A stretch of 64,000 bases of DNA, from NCBI RefSeq assembly GCF_014839805.1, contig NC_051119.1, forward strand, positions 7,061,245 through 7,125,244. The letters are read 5' to 3'. Numbering within the stretch: position 1 is the stretch's first letter; each line of letters begins with the position of its first letter. Below are positions 1 through 13,900 of this stretch, one piece after another. The position numbers and the translations under genes are program-made. The stretch is from Manduca sexta. Taxonomy: Eukaryota > Arthropoda > Insecta > Lepidoptera > Sphingidae. The notes beneath the pieces were generated by a model. That model worked only from the letters and a program-made list of their open reading frames with translations. It searched no databases and was not told where the DNA came from.

Positions 1-1439
1 AAAGTTATATCATAAAATGTAAACAAATTATATTCCAATTTGTGTTTATACCGGGAAGTGCAGCAACAATGTATGACTAATCTATTGGTTGTAAACACTA
101 CAAAATCTATGCGGTTATTGTTGGTGTTTGAGAGGTAATTTACTTAGTTGCCAATAAATGTGTTAAGTTTCAAATTGGCAACCGTTTTGTGGAACCGTCG
201 TGTTTTGTGGAAACTAAACTCAGGGGTCGCAGTGGATAGTCTGAAGTAATAAGTGTTATGCTGATACTTCAGTATAACACTTACAAGTATAAATTTACTA
301 TAGTCACTGAAGATATGAATATTAGAAAATCTTTGAGAATATATTATAAAGATCAGTAAATCGTTTTGTGTACGATCGTTCTAAAGCATAGAAATGATTT
401 TAAATAAACAGTAACATTCTATTTGCCGAAGTAAGATAGTAAATACGCAAGACGACCTGAAATTATTGTTACTGTCTAGAAAAATACTAATAGGGGAATT
501 ACTTTCAAGAAGAAATGAGGATATTGGGGGGAATTGGTACAGACCGTCTATTGACTAACGTCAAAGGAATGTTAAGAAAAACTACTACTTACAAATCACT
601 CCAATCGAATAGATTTTATGTAAATTTAAAGACATTCAACTTTATATACAAAACTGTATAAGACTTTGCCATTTATAAAATTAAGTGCCATTCATCTTCA
701 AAGACCGAACCGCGTAAAATAAGCAAATGCATGAAAACATTTTTAAAGGTCACGACGTATAATTCGGTTTAGTTGCAGATATTCGACATAGCACGGCGAA
801 GAGTAGAAATTATTATAAAACATTTTGCCTGTGATTGTCTTGTACCGGCTTTCGGGGATATTATGAGAGTTTTTTTTATATTTAAACGAATGGTGAAGTA
901 CCTCTCTTGATGTTAAGCGATACGACCGCCCATAAACAGTAGCAACACCATACAGAACTTTGAATTAAAAACTCCTTGATACTGCGCGCGCACCCTGACA
1001 TAAGGTGTTGTCTCATAATGCCCAAGGATTACGCTGGCAATGTTCTTCAACTAAAACATTTATTGCATACTTGCTTGACGATAAAAAAAACACATGGGTA
1101 CATACCCAGAAGAATTCATTCAAGATCTAAGCTAATTAAGAATAAAGGTCTCCGAAACAAGATGCAAAAGATAATTTTAGGTATAAATTTAATTTTATAG
1201 TTAACGATGTTATCTATATTCGTAAAAATATTTTATTATTTTTAAAATCATTTGTAGAAGGCAATCCCGCCCACACACCCACGCTACAGAAAGACAGGAC
1301 AGAAAGCAGCAATAGAGGAATACATTGCGGCTTAGTGAGTATAGAAAAATAAATAGCAATGCAACTGAAAGACGAGGCGAAGAAGAAGTCCATCCATAGT
1401 ATTCGGGCAAAGCGTATTAGGTTATGGTCAAAGTAATAT

Positions 1440-1570
1440 TAGGATTTTCTACTCAATATCGGCCCGGAGTCTGGAATTTGTAACAGATATGGCGATAGGC
1501 TCGCCTACCTTTCGGAATTGAACCCGTGATCTTGCTTCGCACCTGGTTCAGCAACCATTGCACCACGGCT
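1440..1570. mobile_element. SINE family D fragments
   Basis: Plus-strand body (ttttctactcaatatcggcc, cggagtctggaatttgta, atggcgataggctcgcct) abuts a reversed tRNA-like head (gaattgaacccgtgatcttg .. caaccattgcaccacggcta). Confidence 0.5.
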
Positions 1571-1807
1571 ATTAAAATAGGACGAATGATATAAAACGTT
1601 TAATCGTAGTTTATTATTTCTGTACAAACATGTGGCAAGTGAAATGCTTTCACTTGCATTGCCATTTTCTTTAAGACTGTCACCAGACTTGCTCCCGGCA
1701 ACTGCTTTCTAAAATATTGGAGAAACTATGAGAACTTTTAGTCATTCGCCAAATTTAGTATAAAATCTGCAATCTTGCAAGGTCCCTTTGACGTAGTCTT
1801 GATATTA

Positions 1808-2020
1808 TAATAATATCAGCCCTGTTTTATATACTGTCCCACTGCTGGGCTCTTCTCTACTACTGAGAGGGGGTTAGGCCTTAGTTCATCAAACTGGCCT
1901 AATGTGGATTGGTAGTCTTCACATACCCTTCAAATTCCTACAGAGAACTTCTCAGGTATACAGGTTTCCTCACTTACATTAGAATGTTCTATTACACTTA
2001 AACTTCGCAATACCAGAAGA
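1808..2020 (+). repeat. Dispersed repeat B, copy 1
   Basis: Family blocks: atcagccctgttttatatac, tgtcccactgctgggc, ggccttagt, ggattggtag, cttcacata, tctcaggtatacaggtttcc. This is a very common lepidopteran interspersed element of about 280 bp. Confidence 0.7.
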
Positions 2021-3297
2021 ATCATTAATGCAATGTCGGCTTTACAGGATCGGAATATAGTTTAAAAAGGAAGGAATGCGGTTTGACACACGGAATTCTA
2101 CTCTTTGCGAGGTAGCAGTAAGTTTCAATTCAATCAGCAAACTCATGACAGAGAAAAATATGAAACCATGACTTTACCAGTTTTTACACTTATTTGAATT
2201 ATTTAAGAGGTGTATCCGGATAATCCGATATTTCAAAATGTGCATTTAGAATTAGGTAATGATGCAGCTATAGGAGGTAAGAAAAGGCTAATATGTCGAC
2301 ATGACAAAAAACATTTTGATTGTTATATAAATGTAATATAGATAAACACGCGTGTATCGAAGGTGTAGGCAGTGAGCAATCATAGATAATGTACTATACC
2401 TGGTAACTACAATTAAACGCCTACATAATAATCATTGTCAACGGTAAAGACAAGTTTAATGCGAAATAATACTCGTTCCTAAAATTTCTCGACTAGGAAT
2501 GGAAGCCGCTACCTAACGTTTCATTAACCACTAGACCAACACGAACCAATCTGCAATCAATTCGGGATTAGACACATTCACGGAACCACACTCAAAGCAT
2601 CACGTATTTACCCTTAATGGTATTTCAGACTTGACATGCGAAAATGTACTTATTTTTGTTGTCTCTGAGGTGATTTTTGAAGAGCTGGAAGACGTTATTA
2701 CCACGGTAAGAGGAATCGTAAAACATGTAAAGTAATTTGCATCCGACGAAATCAGTCGGTCAGCTATACCCGTGAAATGGCATACTGCGGCGTACGTTAA
2801 AGAAAACGTCATAAATTCGAATTGCCCACGAACAAATTAGAACGCTAATTTTATTGCATTAAGGTAATAAATCGGACGGCGTTTGGCGATTATTTTATGA
2901 CTTTATAATGGAACGCGTTAACGGTAGCCGTTAAGGGGCATGATGCGTTTCCGATGAATCCTTTTATCCAGAGTAAGTAACTATCAACAACTGAACTTCA
3001 GTTTAAGGTGTTCTAAAACTTGAATTCTTCTACGTGGAGTTTTCTTGATTTCAATAACGATAGATTTAAAACTATTTATATAATACTTGTGTATCATAAG
3101 ATAGTTCGTTTTCATCCAAGTCCGTTTAACAGTTCATGCATTCTTCATAACTAACTTTTACTATATTAGTAAGATTTAGTTTATAATGAGTTTAATGTTG
3201 AGAACCCTTGGTACTTTAAGGCATGATGTTTAGGAAATAGATGCTAAATTAAATAAAACTCGCTAATTGATTACTTTTTATACTTTTGATACTGAGT

Positions 3298-3400
3298 AAA
3301 TAAAACTAATATTACATTCCCCGACCCGGAATTGGAACCTAGATCCTTAGAGCAATCTCCTACCGCGCACACAATACAACTGCGCCACCCAGGCAGTCGA
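3298..3400 (-). mobile_element. tRNA-like SINE head
   Basis: On the minus strand ctgcctgggtggcgcagttg with a degraded B box (ggttccaattcc) and ccgggtcgggg. It is not a functional tRNA gene: there is no 3' acceptor arm. Confidence 0.5.
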
Positions 3401-3659
3401 ATTACATAAATGTGACAAATGACAAAAATAAATTAATAATTAAAAGTACCATATAATTATTTTACTTGCATTAGCTTTAGTTATTCCGAAATTTACACAA
3501 ATACCATATTTCAAACTAAGAGACAAAATTAACATCTCTATCTCTCATCGGACATTGTTTAGTTATCTTTTAAACTACATCTTTATTCGGCCATTTTAGA
3601 TTATCTACAACTTTAATTAGTAAGGTATATAATAAATTCTATATATCAGATCTCAGGCT

Positions 3660-3835
3660 TTTTCCCATTGGTGTAGTGACAGCGTTGGGCTGTGAAACGA
3701 GAGCACTTTGGTTTAACTTCCATTTTCAGGATTTAAAGTGAATTTTTTTTGGAAATATACCTTATTTGCCCAGGTCTGGAATTAGTACTCGATATGGAGA
3801 TTGGTTCGCTATTATCACATAATGGGACAGATTAG
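3660..3835 (+). mobile_element. SINE family D fragment
   Basis: Degenerate copy: gtgtagtgacagcgttgggc head, then cccaggtctggaattagtac, tcgatatggagattggttcg and cacataatgggaca. Confidence 0.5.
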
Positions 3836-4771
3836 TAGCGAAGTAACTTTATAATGCTAATTCTACCAACATATTTTTGTACACATGATAAATAGGTATC
3901 ACAAATTATTATATAATGAACTATATTACCTACACATAAAAACAATAGCAAGGTAAACAATAAAATCGGCTTCAATTTTGTAAGTTACGCTTCACTGCTA
4001 TGACAGTTATAAACTCTACGTATATTTTCAAAAATAAAGACACGAGCTTGTGTTTTTAACTCTCAAATGCTAAAGTTATGACGGCTTTGGCAATCAAATA
4101 AATATTAGGCGAAATGAGGCAGGTGAGGTCTAATAACTGAATTGAGACATCGCGTAATGATTTGTGTTGATTTAAATTATGATAAGTTTCGTGAAGGGTT
4201 GGAATGACTTGTGTTTATTTGTGATTTTGTGTCAGTTATTTTAGATTGTTTAATAAGTTTTCTTTCTGAAATAAAACTCTTTGCGAATTTTATCGCCGTA
4301 TTTATACAAAAAAGAGGAATATATAACCAGGATTAATTCAACAAATAGTTTTATTTCGAAATCTAACATTCGCGTAAACATAAGAACTCATTTAGCTTTC
4401 TATTTAGTTTTTGTTCACACAGGCTCTACATTTCATCATTTTTGTGTTTTCTTAATATCAAACGTTAAAAGAGACAAGTAAATATTTTTAAATACATTCC
4501 TTGTTTTTGCAAGCGATAAAAGTAACTATTTCTTTGAATATATTATATCTATAGGCTAACCAGACATATTAAAAACTTCACATTGTTGTGATAAAATATA
4601 CAAATATAATTTCTTGTACTGAAAATTTTTCTTAAAATATAAAAACAAAAATCGCGCAAAATCACTTAAGCAACGATAGAAACGAAGGGCGAAAATATTT
4701 AAATTGGAAACTTTATCTTAATTCTTAATTTCATCAATATTACCTAACTAAAGAGAAAGTCTGCCCTGTAG

Positions 4772-4992
4772 GTCAAGCGGGCGTGAATCAACTAGGAGGC
4801 GTGTTCGTGAACGGCCGCCCGCTGCCCGACGTGGTGCGCAAACGCATCGTGGAGCTGGCCATCATGGGCGTCAGGCCGTGCGACATCAGCCGACAACTGC
4901 TGGTCTCCCACGGCTGCGTCTCCAAGATCCTGACGAGATTCTACGAGACCGGGTCAATACGGCCCGGGTCTATTGGAGGGAGCAAAACTAAG
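4772..4992 (+). CDS. Poxn: Poxn exon: N-terminal (PAI) half of the paired domain
   Basis: This exon begins after the acceptor ctgtag with two bases completing a Gly codon, then reads [19 protein letters not shown] and continues to SIGGSKTK at the donor gtaagg. It carries the beta-hairpin and first helix-turn-helix of the paired domain, including the recognition-helix segment SHGCVSKIL. The exon is strikingly GC-rich against its AT-rich flanks, as expected for a strongly constrained coding exon. A GTG at 4783 is an internal Val codon and not a start: the conserved residues GQAG lie before it. Confidence 0.95.
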
Positions 4993-7900
4993 GTAAGGTT
5001 TTTACGATAGAGATTTTTAACCGACTTTTAAAAAAGGTTCTGTATGTATGTTTGTATATAAGCGATTTTCTCAAATACTACTGATCCGATAGATAGGGTT
5101 TTCGTTATTTAAAAGAATGTTTACCAGGGAAGATTTTTTTTTTTTTAATCCAACCGCATGATTGGACGATCAATCCGCTCGCATCAGAGCCTGCTGGCAT
5201 ATTGCGAAAATAAACGATGTTCATATTTAGATAATTCTCATGTACATACGTACAAACCTACAAAGAAACCTTGTAAAGAAGAATAGATTCAATGTTCTTT
5301 TCTACGGCCAATTTGATGATATGAAAAAATATGACTTATTCATTTTGGTCTTAAATGTTAACTAACTTGTCCTACTGAATCTAAAACTATCAAAGATTCA
5401 AAATAAACAAATGTCCTAACAACAATACACGACAAATAACTACATCACATTTTTGTTTTTCATATTTTATGCATATCATAAAAAAAACCTAAAACATGAA
5501 AATCAAAACAATGTTATTTTACATCGTCCTGTCAATAAAGGCAAAAAAGAGCACCCACACGATCGAGAAGCGCGAACACAACAAAACGACGAGTGTGTGG
5601 GTCACGCCGGCAATCTGTGGTAATTATAAACTATAAAATTTCCAACCGGCACACGGCTTTCGGCTTCTGAGATGGCCTTTCGACACGCCTAATGTCGCGA
5701 GCGGTTTGTTGCAGCGGTGTTCCGTATTCAAATTACTTTTTTAATTTTTCAAGTTATTTTTTTAATTATCACGTAAAGGTTGACCGGAATACAATGACTA
5801 TTGCACTATGTAAGGTTTTATATTGTTGAATATTATAGTTTTTTTTGTAAACTTTGATAAATAAATAATCTTTAGCGGGTAATAAAATATAATATCGTTA
5901 CGATTAAACACGGAAATCGAATATACAATAAAATTTTACTAACTCAAATTTGCAGTTTTACATTTGGATTAAGGCAAAACCCTCTCAGTAACAGAGGAGG
6001 CCCGTGTAGAACGTACGAAATAAAGGTTTGATATTAAACCTGGTTCAATAATGGACATTAATCCCACATATCAGGAAGCCACGGAACCCCACAGTAAGTC
6101 CGGTAAGCATTCGACACCGACCTCAGTAAATTCGGTACGCCAATAAAACGAACATTTGTTTCAAATACAAACGAATGCCGACATCAAAAAATTGATTACA
6201 ACAAAATACTTAGAAATCACCGCGTACATTTATTGACGCTGTTATGGGAATAGCTAATTGACTACTAATCAACCGATCCTCACTGATTCAGTCGTTTATA
6301 TTAGCTAGTGAGTTGCACCGGCTTCGGTCGATTCCTTTCCATTTTATTATAAAAGCATAGAAATATCAGCCGGCTAAAGACTATTCCCCTTATTCATAAA
6401 CGTTACTTATCTAAGGACGGAGCATTTCTGTGATAACTAGTCTGTTTCTCAGCTTTGTTTATCTGACAGCTTGCTGTTTGTTTAGCTTTCTTTATCTGAC
6501 AGCCAACTAGATTCAAGTTGTATCTCAATATAAACCAATCACAACGGCACTATGTCTACATACTGCGAAGCCTTTTATGCCGTCAGCACTGAGAAACAAA
6601 CTTATCACAGCGAATATAGAGCTTAAATAAATAACGTCTACGAATAAGGGTGTATATATCTGTGCCGAAGGGTGAAATTTTTAGACAGGGAACCCGACAC
6701 AACATAATATAGATACTAATACGCATAAATGCGGTCTACAAACCATACGGATGATAATTAGATTTTACATAAATTACGAAAGGGGAGCCGACAGGAATCG
6801 CGTTATATGGGTCCTTCGCCACTGCTTTATATTATGTAAGAACCTAATAGACATTATATATCGACTATTTGTGCGAGTCTTTCAGTTTAAAAATGCGCTA
6901 TAGTTGTGCGGGAAAGATATTTTACGCGGGTGAAGCCGTGATTAACAATTAGTTAATGGCGGCTTCACTAAACTTCGGCTGGATATAAACAAACAGCTTT
7001 AATACCTATCTAAACGGAACTCGGGATATGTAAAAAATACATTTTTATAATTATCGCGTTTTGTTAATTTTATTGATATTATAGTTTCTGTCGATTAAAA
7101 AATAAAACAGTTTGGAAGTTAAAGCTTACAGTGTTTAATGATGCACTAGGTCATTCCGAAAATGGCTCGGAATCAAAGGCGGCAAATGATTTATAAAGGT
7201 CAAACAGGCTAGTGGATCACTTGATATCATATGACGGCCTCCTAAAACTATTAAATTATAACCTGACCAGAAAAATAAAACTTCGCCATGTCGCAGTGAA
7301 ATACCGAACTATTTTTTGCTGGACAACGTTAACTTTAAAACGAAAACCCAACGTGGTGCCAGCAAAGCAGGTTTTTATTTTCGTTCAGGATATAGTCATC
7401 GAATATATACGCTTTACATATTTAGTAACTTACGCAAATTTTATTAAATTAAGCTCATAAGCTGATTACCGTAACAAACATCTTAATTTTTCCCGACTTA
7501 CACCTCACGCATAACTTACGCAAGTAACTTATGTAATATTATAAATGTAATTCCTTAATGACTAACTGAATTGATTTAACGGTGAAGGTAAACATCGTGT
7601 GGAAACCTGCATACCTGAGAAGTACTCTACAAGAAGTTTGAGGATATTTGAAGTGTCAATCTCGAACTATGCCAGCTTGGTGGACTAAAGCCGAATCCCT
7701 CTCAGTAGTACAGGAAGCCCGTGCCCAGTGTAGGAGTGGGAACTGTCCCACGTAATGGTGTATTGTATACTGATATAGTACAGCAATACTTTCATTTTCC
7801 GAAAAGGAACCCGACGCAACATAATATAAATACTAGTATGCAAAAATGCGGTCTCCAAATCGTTCTAACGATAATGAGATTTAACGTATATTATGAAAGG

Positions 7901-10900
7901 GAAGCCGGTATTAATCGGGTTATATGGACACTTCACCATAGCAATACAGGGCTGAAATTATTTAACTGAATCCGTGTGTTAATAATTATCGTTAGAGTTA
8001 GAGGCTTGTATACATCACTGTTTATCTAGCAAGATATTTTTTTTAGTTCGATGACGCTCACAGACAAAAAGTGGAGCAAAATATAGGCGCCTCCTAGGAT
8101 ATGTAATTAAAGTGTCAGGAAAATTTATTATCGTAGAGCACGCTCTCTGATTTGTCAAAATATGCTGGCGTGTTTGTTACATTTATTGACCAGTTTTCAA
8201 TTTTGATGAAATATTTATTTTGTTTGCCCGGTGGCGTGCGTGTTTGTGCGTGGTAGGGCTTGGCTCAGAGGTTCCAGGTTCGAATGACGGGTTAGGCAGT
8301 AATATTGGATTTTCCTGCTCTGTGTTTACCCCGAAGTCAGGAATTTGTGCTCGATATGGCGATAAGCTCACCCCCTATCACATCATGGGACGGAACACAC
8401 AAGCAAACATAGATGCTCTGATTGCATATCTGCTTTCCCCCTAGGGATAGAGGAGTGCTGTGTGTGTATTTTTTTAAATATTTTTACTTACTTTATTTAT
8501 TCATTTGCAATGTGGTGGTGAACTACAATAATGACTAATCAAAATTCGAAAATATTAAAAATAAAAAAAACTATTTTGATTTAAATTGTTTTATTGCAGA
8601 TCTTGTCGAATCTTCGGTTTTATAAGGTTACAATTATATATTTGAATGCACCTTGAATTTATATTATGAGCAATCATTTGCAACGATCCTTATGTTCGTT
8701 TTCCTTGTGCAATAAAAAAATATTATAAAAATCGAATTCCTTTTTTAAACGTTCTAATAATTGTTTTAAGATCCTTTATTTTTATGAGGATGACTTATAA
8801 CTAAACGTTTGTAATTAAAAAAGATTTTTGTTTATTTTTGTTAACAATACAATAACAGGCAGATTAAGTCCGTACATCGTGTCAACAAACATAAATACTA
8901 GCGAAACTTATTCCAAATTACATCTTCATTAAATATAAATAGAGATGCCCTCTTTTTTCATAATATCGTATTTCCTGAAATAGGATAAAAGGCAAACCCA
9001 AAATTTCGTTAAAAATCATAAAATCTTAAAGAAACTTATTTCTGTAATTTGGGTTCCCAGTCAACAGTAGGTACATACTACACACATCCTAAGAGACAAG
9101 TCGACATAATTATTGCTAACAACAGGACATGCAATGCATCTTACGGTGAACATTATATTTAAGCAGTATATGTCATTTTCTAGTGCTAGGTTTAAAAAAA
9201 ATAGATTACTTGGTAACGGAGAACGGTACAGCAATTTGAAATCACTTTCTTGCTGAAGTGTGATAGCGAGCAGCACTAAATAGGAAATGGTCGCACTTTC
9301 TCATGACACTATGTTGTTCCCATCACTTTTCGCTTCAAGGCTTGAAACTAGACAAGTGTGAAGTGCAGTTATCTGTGAAGGAACGGTTGTGTATTATTGT
9401 GTAATTATGACGTCTACTTATATTTCCGCAACAAGAAAAAGATATTGTTTTTTATGCCTAGTAAGGTATATAATCGATTACCAGTGAAATCGATTAATAT
9501 TTTACAGAAATAAAAAAAAATACATATTGTCAGTATAATAATTTACCAATTACTATTGTTTATTTTATTTATTATTATTATTTTTTTATTTCTGACGATA
9601 ATTCTGTAACTTTCGACAATCTAAATAATATTAATTGTGGAAGCATGTGCATAATCAACATAACGCTTTAAATTGAAATTTACTAATTTTTATTACTAAC
9701 GACGTAGATTTTTTTGTTGTACAAAAATCAATTCTATAACTTTCGAAAACCTAAATAACAATATTGTGGAAGCAAAAGCGTGAACAGTATAACGTTCCAA
9801 ATTCAAAACTACATGTATAATTCGTTAATTCGAACGCTCTTTTTGTTTAATTAAAAAAAATAGATACAATCTATATCAATCCCAGACGAAATAGGTAGCG
9901 AAACTAATCCGATACACTCGTTTGATCGTAAAACTTTCCCGTTCTTATTAGATATATAAAAATTAACGTCTCAAATTCGACCGTGACCAATCAGTAGTGT
10001 GGGAATACATGCTACATGGCAGTTTTTCCAACTAACAAATATTTACCGTTATAGCTATGTTACGTATAGCGCAAAACTTCATAAGAGCGTTGAATTAGAT
10101 ACGATAGGCTACGCTTTTTCAACAATAATCGTTGATCGGTCCACAGAAGCATTTCTATATTGTCGGCCGGTTTAGCTTCCATTTTGTAAGTAATTAAACA
10201 GATAATAACCAGTTTCCTACAGTTATTAATGTTATTTAACACGGTTATAGGTTATTGTCGGCGGAATAATTAACGCGTTCTGTTATTGCGTCTGTGTCGT
10301 TATTTTTTTGAATATGGAACGGGAATGTAATTTAGTTGTTGGTAAAAATTGTTTCTTTAATTTCTTATTTCCGTTTAGTGGAATAAGTCATTATGATTAT
10401 TATGTCATTGATTTCTAACCATTTACGTTTTTTATCTCATAGCCATTTTTTTTTAATATTTAAAACTTTATGTGCCAGGAAATAGTGACAAAGATTTCCA
10501 GCCATAATAAACAATCTTTTTGATTTAAAAAGATTGTGATCGAAACATGCAATTGTCCGTATCGATTTCGCCCGATGTCTGTCAACTTTTATTGATAGTG
10601 TTTGTGATTGCTATGAAAATGCTATGTTTGTTCCGTTAATTCTGGAAAGCAATTCATTTTTAATTATTGGAATTATTTAAAATGTTTACTGAAATAATTT
10701 CGTGTATTTTCACACGTAGACAATCATCAGGGTACAATTCATAGAAAAGTTACTGAATTTGAATTACAAAGGAGAGTTAAGAGAAGAATTACACTGCGCT
10801 CGTCATCCTGAGACAATATGTTAAGCCTCATAACCACCAGTAATTACACTGGCTACAATGTCTTTCAAACTAGAACACAACAGTACATGCACTCCTAGGT

Positions 10901-13900
10901 AGAAGTAAATTAGTTCCCCCTAATAATTTTTCAAAGGTTTTTGACTCTATCCACCAGCTGTCTGATCCCAGGTCGATTGTAAGACCTAGCTCATGTTCAA
11001 TCATTACTGATCTAATTAATGTTCGGCGACCCGCATCAATTTAAAGTCATCAATAAAACTCCTGTCCAAATAATAGCTGTTACTTAAACATGCAGGCCGA
11101 CAAAAAGTAATTATACTTCGTGGACACTAATGCTATTTTTGCTAGGAGGTTTCATATATATTGTCCATGGACGGAGGGGTCCGGGGTTTGATTCCCAGAG
11201 GTCTTATCCAAAAATTCTCTATAATCATTAAGCCTAATAGAAAATAAACAAACGTATGAGAATCAATGGCAAAGGGTAAATTTTTTCGAAAGCGAACCCG
11301 ACGAATGTAAAAGTATTAATAATTTACATAAATGCGGTCTAGAATTTGATGATAATTAGTTTTTACATAAATTAGGAAAGGGAAGCCGGTAGGAATCTGG
11401 TTATATGGACCTTTAGCCACTGATGGGAATGATATTTTATCGATAAGTTTATCGTTAAGACATGTCATTCTCATACATAATGTTAGCGTTAACGATTGTA
11501 GAAAGGCTAGTAACGGCTCCAAGCCGGCTAATTTTATAGATATCGCTTTCGTAGTCTAGTGGCCGAGTATAAGGAATCAAAAGATTTGATTCCCTGTTTA
11601 CAACATTTTGTGTAAGTTTCTCTTGCTTAATATTAGGTTCTCTAAGGGATGTTGATAGTGCTTAAATTTTCTTATTAATAAGAAACAGCATTATCTCTTG
11701 ATGATACAGATTATTTCCTAGCATAAGAATTCTTAACAGGCGAAGTTGCAAGCGAAACTCTATTTTGATAGGTCAACCCTAATTATAAATGTAAGACAAA
11801 TATAAAAATACGTAATCACAATATTTTTTAAAATCTTTATTTAATGTAAAAGCTTAGAGGCTTTTAATCTACAAGATCATGCCAGGCCAAATATATCGTT
11901 AAAACTAATTTAACAGAAAAGGAAACTACACAATATTTGCATGACTCTGATCTAAGCAGGGGGGACGGGGGGGGGGAGGGTTGCGAGTAAAACTGTCCTA
12001 TACTATCAAGGATAACCCTAATCAAAAATACAAGACATAAAAACACATCACGATATTTGCATGAATCCGACGGAACGCATCTCATGCGTTTACGACCAAA
12101 AGTTATGTGGTTTATGATCGATGACCACTATTTACGACCAAATGGTTGTAATTAGTGGCTTCACGACCACTTTATGGGCGGCGTATTGTTAAACACTACT
12201 TTCACACTGAATTTGAACGTAATTCTGGTTTATTTGTTCATCTTGGAGTTTCCGACGCAATGTTTTAAAGACTCAGGGACTGATGGAATAAAATTTGTAT
12301 CAAAAATTATTACCGCATTGTAATCTGCAAAGAATAATTCTGTTACACATTAATAACAAAAATTTAAGTTCAGATATAGTTCAATTTTCGTATTCAATAA
12401 TTTGATTAATAATAATAATATAGCCTTTTATTCAGATCAACTTACACTAATAATAATATTAGAACTTAATCCAGTACTTGGTAGTACTTCGTAAGAATTC
12501 ACAGCTAATAGAACAGCTGTGAATTCTTACGGATTTGATTCAAATGTCTTTAAATTCCACTCCGTTTTACCGCCAGAGGGCTACAATGAGGCTAAGTCTA
12601 TGTTTAAATCTTTCTGGAATAGGTAAGAGTTATCGAAATAAAGTATAAGGCGTCTTATTTATGATTTACTAGCTTTTGTTCGAAACTCCGCCCGCGTGAA
12701 AAAGTTTTTCTCTAGAGTGATGTAGTTTCCTATTAGTGAAAATAATTTCAAATTCGTTTTAGTAGTTCCAGAGGTAGCCCTTACAAACAAGAAAACTTTC
12801 CTCCTTATATTAGTATAGATTAATAGTCTAGCTTTCAATAAATCATTTTGGGGTTTTGAAACCAAATATTTACTTTACCCAACTAGATGACTCGGTGACA
12901 AATTAAAACTAGCTACTAAATGATTTTCTCTAGGAAAGTATACGATGAATGCTATTCAATAGAATATTCTAGAAGCACATAATGGATATATAATATCAGC
13001 ATTGTACTATATACAGTCCTACTATTGTACACGGGCCATCTCTACTATTGAGAGGGAATAGGCGTTAGTCCACCACGCTGGCCTAGTGCGGATTAGCAGA
13101 CTTCACATACGTAGGTTTCCTCACAATGTTTTCCTTCACCGTTAAAGCAAGCGATAATTCACAAAAACTACACTTAACTTTAGAAAAGTCTGAGGTCCTT
13201 GAGTTTTGAAGAGGTTATTTGTCCCTGCAACCCGTTCCATTCCCAACTAGGCTATCACCACTTATATATACAATAAAACTATGTTTACAGTTTAAATTTT
13301 CGTCAGTAAATATTAAATGCGTTTTTTTAGGTAGTTCAATTATTAAACAATATATAACAGTTTAAATGTTTCTCAGTAAATATTAAGAACCGGAATAAAA
13401 TATAGATAGTTTAATTATTCCACACACGATCACAAACAAAGCCTGTACACATATCAATAAATTTCACCTTGCATATCCATACTCCTTTGTTTACAACCAA
13501 TTAGAAGGTTGGCATGCAGTTGCGAAAATACCGACGTTTATTGCGATCGGTAACATTGTGCGCGGTTACGGTGAGATATCCGCGGATAATTGAATGTTGG
13601 ATGCGACTTTTGACCCCGACGGCCTGTATAAAGATGTCTTAGCATCTAAAAACTACTGGGGCCTTATTCTCTATCGCGCACGTTATTTTGACAGTGTAAC
13701 AAGTACGCAACACAACGCATCATGTTTAGGATTATAGACATTTGGCTTACAGAATACCATTCCACGCACATTTCTCGAAGATAACATGACACGGCCGCGT
13801 TACGTGTTTACACTATCATACAGAATAAGGGCCCTGAAGTGTTTGATCAAGTAAGACGTGCGTAATAGAGTTTAGGAATTTTATTGCATTGTTTGAAAAA

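Larger units (their letters stand above)
1..4771. other. Non-coding DNA upstream of the first visible Poxn exon
   Basis: No supported gene. It is either the 5' intron or the upstream region of Poxn. It contains repeat copies noted separately (about 898-976, 1440-1570, 1808-2020, 3298-3400 and 3660-3835). The short open frames here lack splice context or family resemblance. Confidence 0.6.

Noticed and set aside
3310..3395. Possible tRNA gene
   Set aside because: tRNA-like head with A and B boxes but no closing acceptor arm; it is a SINE.
7721..7969. 82-codon plus-strand ORF
   Set aside because: It covers reversed repeat B and MITE C copy 2.
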